Source: Pirellulales bacterium (GTDB lineage Bacteria > Planctomycetota > Planctomycetia > Pirellulales > JAIMBC01). Taken from it: DNA of 32,852 bases. The stretch lies in assembly GCA_023511675.1 (NCBI GenBank), contig JAIMBC010000027.1:1-32852 (forward strand), in the 5' to 3' direction. Positions 15,799 through 24,967 of the stretch are shown in pieces. The position numbers were made by a program, and so were the translations under genes. Each line of letters opens with the position of its first letter. Positions within the stretch are counted from its first letter, which is position 1. The notes beneath the pieces are model-generated. The model saw nothing but the letters and a program-made list of their open reading frames with translations. It ran no database searches and was not told the DNA's origin.

Positions 15799-18207
15799 AT
15801 GAACGGGCGAGTTTGTGGCCAGCAGGACGGACATCCGCGTGTGGCCGTGTTGGCCGTCGTGCTTGTGCTGGCCGGCGCGAGCATGAGCTGGGGTGAGGGG
15901 GGGCTATCCCGTGTGCGACGCTGGCTGAGGCGGCCATCGCCAGGTGTGCAGCTTCGCAACCAGCTTCCGCCGGACGTGGATCCAGCCGACCTGGAGCCGC
16001 CTGAGGTCACAGGCGTGCCCCCGATCGCGGACGTGATGCGTGAGCTTGCGGCTGCCCAACGCAGCGAGGCAAATGCAGCACACGCCAGCGAACAGGGCGA
16101 CGCAGAGGGCAAGATGCAGCCAGCCCAGCCAGGGCTGGATCGGCGACCCACGGTGGACAACAACAGGGTTTTGCCACGAGCAGTGGGGAGCGACAGCGGG
16201 GCGAATTCGCCGCGGGCAGAGGCACGTGCCGACGCCACGGGAACCGGCACGAGTAAATCTGCGGCAACCGCGCAGAGGTCCAACGAGCAGGTGGTCACTG
16301 TGGAGATCTCCCCTTTGGGGTTTCACGGCGTGCAGCCGGGAAAGTCCCGTGTGGCGGAGGTATTGCAATCGTGGGGCCCGCCAGCGGGCAGCGAGACCAA
16401 GGGGAAATGGCGCGTGGACGTGTATGCCATGGAGCCGTTTCAGGAAGTGCGCCTGGCATACGAGCAGGAGGTCGTACGCTCCATTGCGATTGTGCTGGAT
16501 GGCATGTTGGGCCGAGAGCAGATTGAGAAACACCTTGGATTGGAATCCGTCGAGGCGGCACCGCTGATCGATGAGCGAGGCCAGCTCGTGGCTTATGTGT
16601 ATCCGGAGCGCGGGCTGATGCTGCGGATGAGTCCACAAGGCTTGGTTGCACCTGGCGGGGACGCAAGCCTAGACGATGCCGATGAGGGGCAGTCGCATTC
16701 GGATGGCGAGGGAACCAACCCGCCTGGCGCCGGCAGGCCCGCGCTTGCTGGCTCACAACCTAGTGGCGAATCGACGCCGTTGTTGGAAGAGTCGGCCGAC
16801 GAGGCCAGCGGCTCCGAGCGTGCTGTCGAGCGATTGCCGCACGCGCTGGGAAGCGAACAGCGGGTTACGGCCGTGGTGCTGGAGGAGATCGATCCCGTGG
16901 CCTTCGTGCAACGGGCAGAAGTGCGTGTGCCGTTGCGTGCCGATGCGGCCCTGGTGGATCTGGAGACGGCCCTGGCCCTGGACGGAAAATGCCATGCGGC
17001 TTGGGGGGCCAAGTCTGAGTTGTTCACGCTGTTGGGCAGGCCAGCAGAGGCCCTTCAAGCCGCCGAGGAAGCGCTGGCGGGCGACAAGATGCGGCCGGAG
17101 TACCAGCTCGCTCGGGCCAGGGCACTCCTGAAGCTGGGACGCCATGACGACGCGCTCGCTGCCGTGGAAGAGCTGCTGGCGCCGCAGGGGCGCCTCGTCG
17201 AGCGTGCGCCGCACCTGGCCGCCACGGCGGCATTGCTTGCCGGCCAGTGTTTCTCTCTGGCGCCGCGGCCGGACTTTGCCCGGGCGGCACAGATGCACAT
17301 GCATGCCATGAAGCTGGCGCAGCGCGCCATGGACAGCGAGAACCTGCGGGTTCGCAAGCAAGCTGCCACGTGTCTCGTAGAAGGACACCTGGCGATGGCA
17401 TACGATGTGGCGTGGGGCCGGTGGAAAGACAAGCAGGCATCCGTCCAGCGATGGCTGTCGCGGGCGGTGGAAGTGGCCGACGAGGCCGCCGCAGCGGGGC
17501 TGTTGGATGCCATGTGGGAGTTGAAGCTTAACCAATCCGCCCTGGCCGCTCTGGCCGGCTTGCGAGAGGCGGCAGAGCCTGCGTCGTGGGTAGCTCAGGT
17601 TCAGGCTGCCGCCGCACATCTGTTGGAGGCGACGCAAGATCCCGCCACAGAGGAGATGGTGCGCTGGGAGCTGGGTACGGCCCTGTACGACGCCGTGCAA
17701 ATCGAGCAGTTGCGTGGCGAGCTGGATCTCGCACTCATGCACGGCAAGGATGCCGCCGCGGCAATGACGGCCGCAGCCGCGGGGCGCGAGCCCAATGCCG
17801 CAGACGCATTCCTGCTGGGCCGCCTCTACTATCGGCTGGGGGCCATCCATGCCCTGGCCGAGCGGAACCATATTCGCGCTACAGAGTGGTACGATCAGGC
17901 CATCCCCTGGCTAAACCGCCCAGCCGCTGAGATCCCTGCACATCTCTTGCTACCCTGGGGAGAGATGCTGGTGAGCATGGCGGTCTCCTACTGGGAGGCA
18001 GGTGCGCAGACGGAGGCAATCGAACTGACGCTTCACGGCGCAGGCCTGATGGAAGGGGCCGTACAACAGCGCCAGGCGGCACAGGACGTTCTGTCCGTCC
18101 CCTACAGCAATCTGGCCAGAATGTACGAACACGCGGGCGACGCTGCTCAGGCAGCCCGCTTCCGCAGGCTCGCCAATAAACCCGCTACCGCCGGCACGCC
18201 GCGCTAG
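15799..18207 (+). CDS. Exported tetratricopeptide-repeat-like protein
   Basis: An 802-aa protein from ATG 15799. A signal peptide is evident: basic start, hydrophobic 'VAVLAVVLVLAGASM', then a small-residue cleavage region. Three parts can be seen. First is a low-complexity stretch to about residue 165. Next comes a globular section ('ISPLGFHGVQPGKSRVAEVL...') that may be a beta-rich domain. After a Ser/Gly/Glu linker comes a long alpha-helical region (about 370-800). Its helix pairs, such as 'AWGAKSELFTLLGRPAEALQAAEEAL' and 'LARARALLKLGRHDDALAAVEELL', follow the TPR spacing. TPR arrays mediate protein-protein contacts. No enzymatic motif is visible. The CBS-domain gene follows 172 bp downstream and a functional link is possible but unproven. 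Confidence 0.8.
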   Translation: MNGRVCGQQDGHPRVAVLAVVLVLAGASMSWGEGGLSRVRRWLRRPSPGVQLRNQLPPDVDPADLEPPEVTGVPPIADVMRELAAAQRSEANAAHASEQGDAEGKMQPAQPGLDRRPTVDNNRVLPRAVGSDSGANSPRAEARADATGTGTSKSAATAQRSNEQVVTVEISPLGFHGVQPGKSRVAEVLQSWGPPAGSETKGKWRVDVYAMEPFQEVRLAYEQEVVRSIAIVLDGMLGREQIEKHLGLESVEAAPLIDERGQLVAYVYPERGLMLRMSPQGLVAPGGDASLDDADEGQSHSDGEGTNPPGAGRPALAGSQPSGESTPLLEESADEASGSERAVERLPHALGSEQRVTAVVLEEIDPVAFVQRAEVRVPLRADAALVDLETALALDGKCHAAWGAKSELFTLLGRPAEALQAAEEALAGDKMRPEYQLARARALLKLGRHDDALAAVEELLAPQGRLVERAPHLAATAALLAGQCFSLAPRPDFARAAQMHMHAMKLAQRAMDSENLRVRKQAATCLVEGHLAMAYDVAWGRWKDKQASVQRWLSRAVEVADEAAAAGLLDAMWELKLNQSALAALAGLREAAEPASWVAQVQAAAAHLLEATQDPATEEMVRWELGTALYDAVQIEQLRGELDLALMHGKDAAAAMTAAAAGREPNAADAFLLGRLYYRLGAIHALAERNHIRATEWYDQAIPWLNRPAAEIPAHLLLPWGEMLVSMAVSYWEAGAQTEAIELTLHGAGLMEGAVQQRQAAQDVLSVPYSNLARMYEHAGDAAQAARFRRLANKPATAGTPR

Positions 18208-18229
18208 CCACAGCTCGCCTCTTCCTTTC

Positions 18230-18246
18230 GGGCGGAATGGCCGCCC
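18230..18246 (+). terminator. Hairpin after the TPR-protein gene
   Basis: GGGCGG (18230-18235), loop AATGG, CCGCCC (18241-18246): a perfect 6-bp GC stem 22 nt past the stop codon. No T-tract follows, so this is a weak terminator candidate. Confidence 0.35.
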
Positions 18247-18379
18247 ATGTCCTCACGCTGCCAGCGTTGCTCCTGGCAAGCAAACCGCCGCGTCTGCCGT
18301 TTCAAGCTATGGTGTTAAGAGCGGCAGCTTGGCGCCGCGAACGCGTTCCTCCCTCTTACTCGAGATTGGGCATTAAAGT

Positions 18380-19321
18380 ATGACTGCTGCTGCCTTGCCA
18401 ACGTCGGCTGTGCCGTTCCAGGCGCACGCGCCGCAAAGGTCCACCAGCACGCTCTCTTCTCTGTTACTGGCAGCCGCGCTGTTGGGAGTTGCTGCCCTCG
18501 GTCTGGAGGGAGTTTGCCGGGCCATCTGGCACCAGCCCGCTCACACGGGGCTGCCCGTCAGTGGCATTGGCAGCACGATGGACGATGCCCTGTTTTCCGC
18601 GAGAGAAACTGCCGCGGACTCAACGCAAATGTCCCGCTGGCTGGGTGCGGCTCGCAGCACCGTTCTGGGGCTGCTGTGTATCGTGAGCCTGATTGCTGTG
18701 GTGCGGGCCTATCAGCCCCGCCAGGCAAGGCCGGCTGTACCGGCAGCGCAACAGGCGTGCGAGATTGCCGAGCACATCGAGGCTGCCTATATCGCCAAAC
18801 GGCAGGAACTGCGAGCGCGGCTGGCGGAAGCTGCTCGCAGCGGCACGAAGCTGCCATTGACGGTACAAGATTTCATGTCCCGGCCGCCCCTGAGTGTCTC
18901 TCCTGCGATGACCACGGAGTCCGTTGCAGCTTTCATGCAGCGAGAACGCATCCGGCACGTGCTGGTGTGCGACAGCGAACTGCTGTTAGGCGTGATCAGC
19001 GACCGAGACCTGTACAGGGCCGGGGGGCGCACGGTGGCCGAGTGCATGTCCCCCCATCCCATCAAGGTAACGCCCGATACCTCTTTAACGACGGCCGCCA
19101 GCCTGATGCTGGCCAACCGCATCAATTGCCTGCCGGTCTGCGACGGCCAGCGCGTGGTGGGCATCATGACCACCGTGGATATGACAGTCGCCATGCAGTG
19201 CCTGATGGCCTTGGTAGAAGACCTGATGACGCAACATGGCTGGAAGGTGGCGGAAGGTGCGAAACCCGCCGGCAAGGCTACGTCCGTGGGCACACAGCCA
19301 CAGGTAGCGGCAGCACCCTGA
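18380..19321 (+). CDS. Membrane-anchored CBS-pair protein
   Basis: A 313-aa protein with two predicted membrane helices (about 24-44 and 93-110) separated by a roughly 48-residue loop. A charged helix follows (about 122-152, possibly coiled coil), then two CBS motifs forming a Bateman module (about 161-215 and 220-275). Each CBS motif has the usual 'M...P..V.P...' entry ('DFMSRPPLSVSPAMTT' and 'ECMSPHPIKVTPDTSL') and a 'GVISDRDL' or 'GIMTTVDM' exit. CBS pairs usually bind adenosine nucleotides and act as energy or ligand sensors. No channel, kinase or IMP dehydrogenase domain is attached, so it is probably a stand-alone regulator acting on a partner at the membrane. The ATG at 18380 has only a weak ribosome-binding site. 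Confidence 0.85.
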   Translation: MTAAALPTSAVPFQAHAPQRSTSTLSSLLLAAALLGVAALGLEGVCRAIWHQPAHTGLPVSGIGSTMDDALFSARETAADSTQMSRWLGAARSTVLGLLCIVSLIAVVRAYQPRQARPAVPAAQQACEIAEHIEAAYIAKRQELRARLAEAARSGTKLPLTVQDFMSRPPLSVSPAMTTESVAAFMQRERIRHVLVCDSELLLGVISDRDLYRAGGRTVAECMSPHPIKVTPDTSLTTAASLMLANRINCLPVCDGQRVVGIMTTVDMTVAMQCLMALVEDLMTQHGWKVAEGAKPAGKATSVGTQPQVAAAP

Positions 19322-19625
19322 GGCGGTGATTGCACAGTGCCGCGCACGTGCGTACGCCACGCCTCAGCAAGCGCCTGCGGGCGAACTTCCTAGCCAATTG
19401 CGCTGCACCGTGGGCCGGCGGGTGAGCTGGATGGAGGCGCTGGTGCGCGGTTCAGGTGGTTGGAGCGGCGGGGGCTTGCGGGTAGGCTGTAAGAGCGTCT
19501 GATCGGGATCTTTGTCGTGGTGCCAAGCATTTACGGCTTGCCGTGGGCGACGTGAGCCGTTCAACCGTCTCAAGACGCTGGCCGCGGCGAGTCCCCCTAC
19601 TGCTCAGACGTGATGGCTCACATGT
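19322..19625. other. Intergenic stretch, nothing recognised
   Basis: These 304 bp lie between the CBS gene and the interrupted disulfide reductase gene. I see no ORF with a family pattern, no consensus promoter and no clear terminator. The minus-strand ORF 19364-19573 is a likely shadow. Confidence 0.5.
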
Positions 19626-21131
19626 ATGGAACTGGTACCTTGGGACGAGCACAACCGTTCGCTGGTGGAGTGCATCCGGCCGGCCGGCTGGCAGAACCCC
19701 GTCCCGAGCGGCCGCTACAATCTGGTGGCCATTGGAGGCGGGACGGCGGGGTTGGTGGCCGCCATCGGTGCGGCATCCCTCGGCGGCCGAGCGGCTCTGG
19801 TCGAGCGGCACTTGCTGGGCGGCGACTGCCTCAATTACGGCTGCGTGCCCAGCAAGGCGCTGCTGCGTTGCGCCCGCGCGTGCCACGATGCCCGCCAGGC
19901 ACATCTCTACGGCTGCTACCCCTTGCAGGCTGAAGCAGACTTCTCCCGCATCATGGAACGCATGCGCCGGCTGCGTGCCGGCATCGCCAGACATGATGCG
20001 GCATAGCGGTTGCGAGCGCTGGGTGTCGATGTGTACTTCGGCGTGGGGCGCTTCTGCGGCCCGCGCGCGCTGGAGGTAGACGGGCAGCGGCTCGAGTTCC
20101 ACCGTGCGGTGATCGCCACGGGCAGCCGGCCGCTGATTCCGCCACTAGCGGGGCTGGAGGAGACCGGCTACCTCACCAACGAGACGGTGTTCTCTCTGGA
20201 GCGGCTGCCCAGCAGCCTGATCGTGCTGGGCGGCGGACCGATCGGCTGCGAGTTGGGACAGGCGTTCCGCCGCTTTGGCTGCGAGGTGCATGTGGTGTCG
20301 CGCGGCGAACGTCTGCTGCGGCGTGAGGAGCCCGAGGCTTCAGCGCTGGTGGAGGCGCAATTTGCCAGGGAGGGGATCCACCTGCATCTGGGCTGGCAGC
20401 CGGTGCGGGCGGAGCGGATGGGAAGCGCGCGTTCGTTGACCATCGAGCGGGAGGGCTCTCGGCAGAAACTGGTGGCGGAGGCGTTGCTGGTGGCGGTAGG
20501 GCGGCAGGCCAATCTGGAGGGGCTGCAGTGCGAGCGTGCCGGGGTGGCATGCGATGAACGGGGCGTGCGTGTGAACCAGCGGCTGCAAACCACCAATCCC
20601 GCCATCTACGCCGCCGGGGATGTGTGCAGCGAGCACAAGTTCACGCACGCGGCGGACGCCATGGCACGTGTCTGCCTGGAAAATGCCCTGTTTTTTCTGC
20701 GCCGGCGGGCTACCGCAGTGGTGATCCCGCATTGCACGTACACCGACCCCGAGGTGGCTCAGGTGGGTCTGACGGCTGCGCTGGCGCAGCAGCAAGGCAT
20801 ACGCATCGATACCTTCTACGAGACCTTCGATCGCGTCGACCGCGCCTACCTCGATGGAGAGACGGAGGGCCTGGCCATGCTGCACGTCCGCCGCGGCAGC
20901 GACCGTATCGTGGGTGCTACCCTGGTGGCGCGGCATGCCGGCGAAATGATCGGCGAGATCTGCCTGGCCCTCTCCCGCCGCCTGGGGCTGAAGATTCTCA
21001 GCCGCGTGATCCGCTGCTATCCTACACAGGCCGAGGTGTGGAAGCGCCTCTGCGACCAGTACCAGCGCACGCGGCTGACCCCACTGGCAGCACTTCTGGC
21101 CAGCCGCTGGCTGGCATGGCTCCGCCGCTGA
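19626..21131 (+). pseudogene. FAD-dependent pyridine nucleotide-disulfide oxidoreductase (mercuric reductase-like), interrupted by an in-frame TAG
   Basis: Two ORFs, 19626-20006 and 20010-21131, lie in the same frame and together make one 501-codon class I disulfide reductase. TAG at 20004-20006 stands where the chain should continue from 'GIARHDAA' into 'RLRALGVDVYFG'. All else is intact: the FAD loop '[12 protein letters not shown]', redox-active '[15 protein letters not shown]', 'IATGSRP', the NAD(P)H loop 'LGGGPIGCELGQ', 'AAGDVC' and the dimerisation domain. The lipoamide dehydrogenase His-x-x-Pro motif is replaced by 'CYPTQAEV', as in MerA-like relatives. The N-terminus has no GMTCxxC heavy-metal domain, so mercury reduction is not implied. 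Either this is a recent nonsense mutation (G-to-T or C-to-T from GAG/CAG) or a sequencing error. No indel is present. The downstream GTPase gene may begin inside its last codons. Confidence 0.85.
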
Positions 21132-21151
21132 ACAGCACGCTGTTCTACAAC

Positions 21152-22978
21152 ATGGCACACTCCGAATTTGCGTACCTTGATCTGCTCGCCGAGTTCCAAG
21201 ACCTGGAGCATGCCATTGCCCAGTGGCGGGACCATTTGCCAGATTTCCCCGCTGCGGGGCAGCTTCGCACCCTGGTAGACCGTTTGCTGGACAGGGTGGG
21301 ACAATTGCGCCTCCGCATCGAATCTCCGCTGGTGGTGGCCACGCTCGGTGGAACCGGTACCGGCAAGAGTTCGCTGGTCAATGCCCTGGTCGGCAGCGAG
21401 GTGGCAACGCCGGGACGCCAGCGCCCCACCACGCGCATCCCCACGCTCATTTGCCGGCCAGACATCTCGCCCGAACAGCTCGGCATCAGCCCAGACAAGG
21501 TCCAACTTGTCCACCGTGATCTGCCGATGTTGCGCGACCTGGTGTTGCTGGATTGTCCCGATCCGGACACCACGGAAGATCCCAGCGAGAGCGGCAGCAA
21601 CCTGGCGCGGCTGCACGAACTGCTCCCCCATTGCGACGTGCTGCTGGTTACCACCACACAACAAAAGTACCGCAGCTTCCGCGTGGCGGAGGAACTAACC
21701 GCAGCGGCCAGCGGTGCGCGCTTGGTGTTCGTACAAACGCATGCCGACCAGGACGACGACATCCGTGAAGATTGGCGCCGCGTCCTGGACGCACACTACA
21801 ATGTGGGCGAGATGTTCTACGTCGATTGCCTGAGCGCTCTGGCAGACGCCAGGCAGGGCGTGTACCAGGGCGAATTCGCACGGCTCGTCGAGCACCTCAC
21901 CCGCGAACTCTCCGGCACCGCCGCCAAACGCATTCGCCGGGCCAACTTCGTCGACTTGCTGCAAGAGACATTGGCCCGCTGCCAACAGCGCTGCCAAGAG
22001 TGGCTGCCCGCGGTGCAGCGGCTGCAACTGGCCCTGCAAGAGCAGCGCCACAGGCTGGCTCAGTCCCTCGTCCGCCGGCTGCAACAAGAGCTGACGGCAG
22101 ACCGTCGTGAGTGGGAAAGGCGGCTCTTAAGCGAACTGGCGGCGCGCTGGGGGGCGAGCCCCTTCGCTTGGGTGCTGCGCGCGTACCTGGGGTTGGGAGG
22201 CCTGGTATTGTGGGCGGCACTGCTGCGCTCGCGCTCGCCCGCACAAATGATTCTCTGGGGGTCGGTGGAGGCTGGCCGAGTGTGGCGCCGCCGCCACCGC
22301 GCACGGCGGGCCGCGGAGGCCGGGGCACGTATCAGCCAGCTCGCCTGGGGCAAGCATGAGCTGCGCGAGGCGGCCACGATCGTCGCCGGCTATGCACGCG
22401 ATGCCGGCATGCGCCGTGTTCCGAGTTGGGCACAGGGCGACGCACATCTGGAAGGCCTTCAGGCCGAGGCGGCGGCGGCCGTCGAGGCGTTTTCAGCGCG
22501 GGCAGCTCAGGACGTGTCGCGGCTCGTGGAGCGGATGGTGGACGCAAACCGAGGGTGGTTGCTGCGCGGTCCTTTGGAGCTGTTGCTGGTTGCGATGGTG
22601 GGGCTACTCGGGTTCCGCCTGGCGAGGAATTTTTTCTACGAGTCGTGGCTGGCGACGCCCCGGCAGCCGGTGCTGGGACTGGATTTTTACGTGACCGCCG
22701 GCCTATGGCTTGTCGTATGGTGCGGGCTGCTGGTATGGCTGCTTAGCGCCTGGCTGCGCAGGGGCTTGAAGCGCCGGGTTAACGAACTCAGCGAAGGATG
22801 GGCGAGAGAACACCACCTGGGCCGCCTGTTTGCCGCACACGAGGAGTACTGCCGTGCCGTGCAGGGCAGCGTCCAGGAGCTAGAGCGGCTGCAGGCCCGC
22901 GTGGAGGAATTGCGGCAGCAGCTTGAGGTCCCGCCGCGGCTAGGCCATCGGTATCCGGTACCTGCGGCCTCCGGTTAA
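21152..22978 (+). CDS. Dynamin-like / Era-like membrane GTPase
   Basis: A 608-aa protein with an N-terminal GTPase domain. The P-loop is GGTGTGKSS (66-74), the switch I threonines are in 'RPTTR' (91-95), G3 is the variant 'DCPDPDT' (134-140), and G4 is 'THAD' (196-199) in place of N/TKxD. Long amphipathic helices follow (about 265-335), then hydrophobic helices near 340-358, 473-492 and 512-534, then a C-terminal coiled coil (about 565-592). This order of G domain, helical bundle and membrane segments resembles bacterial dynamin-like proteins and related membrane GTPases, which bind or reshape membranes. The assignment is architectural. An alternative start at ATG 21116 would overlap the upstream flavoprotein by 16 bp; neither start has a clear ribosome-binding site. 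Confidence 0.82.
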   Translation: MAHSEFAYLDLLAEFQDLEHAIAQWRDHLPDFPAAGQLRTLVDRLLDRVGQLRLRIESPLVVATLGGTGTGKSSLVNALVGSEVATPGRQRPTTRIPTLICRPDISPEQLGISPDKVQLVHRDLPMLRDLVLLDCPDPDTTEDPSESGSNLARLHELLPHCDVLLVTTTQQKYRSFRVAEELTAAASGARLVFVQTHADQDDDIREDWRRVLDAHYNVGEMFYVDCLSALADARQGVYQGEFARLVEHLTRELSGTAAKRIRRANFVDLLQETLARCQQRCQEWLPAVQRLQLALQEQRHRLAQSLVRRLQQELTADRREWERRLLSELAARWGASPFAWVLRAYLGLGGLVLWAALLRSRSPAQMILWGSVEAGRVWRRRHRARRAAEAGARISQLAWGKHELREAATIVAGYARDAGMRRVPSWAQGDAHLEGLQAEAAAAVEAFSARAAQDVSRLVERMVDANRGWLLRGPLELLLVAMVGLLGFRLARNFFYESWLATPRQPVLGLDFYVTAGLWLVVWCGLLVWLLSAWLRRGLKRRVNELSEGWAREHHLGRLFAAHEEYCRAVQGSVQELERLQARVEELRQQLEVPPRLGHRYPVPAASG

Positions 22979-23269
22979 GCGCTATTGGCATGGAGGGCAC
23001 CAAATCACATCTGGCGAACGGCACGGCTTGTGTCGCAGCCTGCTGCTGCCGGCCAAGCGTGATGCTCGCCTATGGCTCCCCGCCTGCCGCGAACGCCCTG
23101 TTCGGGCTGGCATCTCCGTCTTCCCGCTCCCTGAGAGCGCAGGGGTCTCGCCTGCCTCTCGCTTGTGCAGCGGGCATCTCCATGACGTTGTGCCACCATG
23201 TCTGATCCCTGGGCCCAGTTCCTCCAGGGCCTGTTGCCCCTAGCTTCGGGGCGCTGCTATGCTGGCGGC

Positions 23270-23992
23270 ATGGAACAATCAGGTGAGCAGCCGCCAGTCG
23301 ATCGACCGAACCGTTCAGCCCCATCCGCGGCGTCCAATCCTTACGCATCTCCTCTGGCAAGCGGCGGGCCGTCGTGGTCCGCCTCGTCCCCTCCTCGCCG
23401 GGGCGGCGTGACGGCCGTGTGCGTGCTGCTCATTCTGCTTGGGGCCATGGGCGTGCTCGGATCGCTGCTGCAAGTAGGGAGCATGCTCATTGCGGAACGC
23501 ATGCAATCGTTTGCTGCGGGCGTGCAAGGCCCTGGCCTCTCGCCAGAGGCTCAGGAAATTCAACAACGGATGAACGAGCGCATGATGGACCTGCTGCGCG
23601 GCTGGCGGCCAGTGTTTCTCCCGCTCTACGGCGTCAACCTGGTGGTGTCTGGCGTCTTGGTGGCCGGTGCGATTGGCGTGCTCCAGCGGTTTGCACGGGG
23701 CAAGGTACTGCTGATCGTGGGCTTGTGGGGGGCCCTCGGGTATCTGCTGCTTCATACGCCGGCCAATCTGATCTACGCGGCCAAGAGCATGGGAATCGTG
23801 CAGGAGTTCACTCCCGAGTTGATGCGAGCCACAGGCCCGCAAGGGGACGCGCCCCCCGCCGGCGCCGAGGAGGTCATGCAGACCACGATGATGGTAACCC
23901 GATTCCTCGCGTTTGGGTGGATTCTTATCTGGAGTCTGGGGCAGGCCGCCTTCTATCTGTTCAGCATCTTTTATCTGCGGAAGCGCGCGTAA
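23270..23992 (+). CDS. Small four-helix membrane protein with NPYASP motif
   Basis: 240 aa from ATG 23270; the ORF track begins 24 codons earlier at 23198, and neither start has a strong ribosome-binding site. The N-terminus is proline- and serine-rich with 'NPYASP', a short motif often seen ahead of the first helix in planctomycete membrane proteins. Four hydrophobic segments follow ('VTAVCVLLILLGAMGVLGSLL', 'PLYGVNLVVSGVLVAGAIG', 'VLLIVGLWGALGYLLLH', 'FGWILIWSLGQAAFYLFSIF'), with a soluble loop of about 50 residues after helix 1. No enzymatic motif is seen and the function is unknown. It may be co-oriented with the GTPase by chance; the gap is 291 bp. Confidence 0.72.
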   Translation: MEQSGEQPPVDRPNRSAPSAASNPYASPLASGGPSWSASSPPRRGGVTAVCVLLILLGAMGVLGSLLQVGSMLIAERMQSFAAGVQGPGLSPEAQEIQQRMNERMMDLLRGWRPVFLPLYGVNLVVSGVLVAGAIGVLQRFARGKVLLIVGLWGALGYLLLHTPANLIYAAKSMGIVQEFTPELMRATGPQGDAPPAGAEEVMQTTMMVTRFLAFGWILIWSLGQAAFYLFSIFYLRKRA

Positions 23993-24155
23993 CGAGTGAG
24001 GTGCAAACGGCGGTCGCTGGCCGCTAGCGCTCCCTTGCGGCGGTCCCGGTTGGCAGACGCCGCCTCAGCAGGCCGAAGCACTCTTGCCATGTGTGCGTGG
24101 AGTGCTATGTTGCGGCGAACGGAGCCGACACCTCCTCACGGTGAGCAGCAAGATT

Positions 24156-24677
24156 ATGGCTGAAAGCGATTTTCGCGTGGCCGTCTATACCGGCTCCTTC
24201 GATCCCATTACCCTGGGGCACCTGAATGTCATCGAGCGTGCCAGCCGGCTGGTGGATCGGCTCATCGTGGGTATTGGCATCAACGCCGGCAAGGATCCCT
24301 TGTTTACGCCAGACGAGCGCGTGGAGCTGGTACGCAGCGCCACGCAGCGGCTGGGCAACGTGGAGGTGCGCAAGTTCTCCGGACTGGCCGTGCGGTTTGT
24401 GCGAGAGTGCGGTGCCCGCGTGATGATCCGCGGCGTGCGGCCGCTCACCGATGTGGAGGCCGAGCTGACGATGATGCTCGCCAACCGGCAGCTCGATCCG
24501 GACATCGAAACGGTGGTGCTGATGGCCGACAAGGAGTTTGCCCACGTCTCCAGTTCCCTCATCAAGCAAATCGCACCCCTGGCTGGCGACGATGAGCTGC
24601 GCCGCTTTGTGCCGCCGGAGGTGGTGGCCGCCCTGCGACGCAAACTGCAAGGGCCAGCCGTTCCCTCCGCATCCTAG
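24156..24677 (+). CDS. coaD: Phosphopantetheine adenylyltransferase
   Basis: Fourth step of coenzyme A synthesis: ATP plus 4'-phosphopantetheine gives dephospho-CoA and pyrophosphate. ATG 24156 gives 173 aa, close to the usual ~160. The ORF track's 24-residue extension does not match the family. The nucleotidyltransferase motif T/HxGH is TLGH (19-22) inside 'YTGSFDPITLGHLNVI'. 'MIRGVRPLTDVEAELTMMLANR' is the signature helix, and the ISSS-like 'HVSSSLIKQIA' closes the active site. All catalytic elements appear present. It appears monocistronic, with 163 bp upstream and 290 bp downstream before the next genes. A small hairpin CCCTG-atcg-CAGGG (24688-24701) just after the stop may be a weak terminator. 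Confidence 0.95.
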   Translation: MAESDFRVAVYTGSFDPITLGHLNVIERASRLVDRLIVGIGINAGKDPLFTPDERVELVRSATQRLGNVEVRKFSGLAVRFVRECGARVMIRGVRPLTDVEAELTMMLANRQLDPDIETVVLMADKEFAHVSSSLIKQIAPLAGDDELRRFVPPEVVAALRRKLQGPAVPSAS

Positions 24678-24967
24678 CATGCAATCCCCCTGATCGCAGG
24701 GCAAATGGACCGCAAAACCAGAGGCCGCATCCTCGTCTCGTCGGGCTGGCGGACGGGCAGGGGTGGACGCCGGATGGCTTCCACAGCGCGGGCGCTGGGC
24801 CTCCGTGGTGCGAGGGCACAGGTGTGATGTGCTGGCCAGCGTGATCTGCTGCCTCTACCGGTGCCGTGGCGGGTGTGTTAAACAAGCTGCGTCCCGCCGT
24901 GAGGGTGGGCGCAGTCTGAACTTCACGCGCCGCACCGCCGGCCAGGCGAGAAAATGGAGAGCGAGCC

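Noticed and set aside
15331-15834. Overlapping ORFs 15331-15834 (-) and 15356-15760 (+)
   Set aside because: Neither shows a recognisable family, a good ribosome-binding site or convincing protein composition; the 3' end of the first overlaps no gene but its start overlaps the TPR gene.
20004-20006. TAG read as pyrrolysine or another recoded amino acid
   Set aside because: TAG is the normal stop of several other genes in this window, the position is not an active-site residue, and no recoding element is visible.
19626-21131. Assignment as a true mercuric reductase (merA) in a mercury-resistance operon
   Set aside because: There is no GMTCxxC domain, no vicinal C-terminal cysteine pair, and no merR, merT or merP gene nearby.
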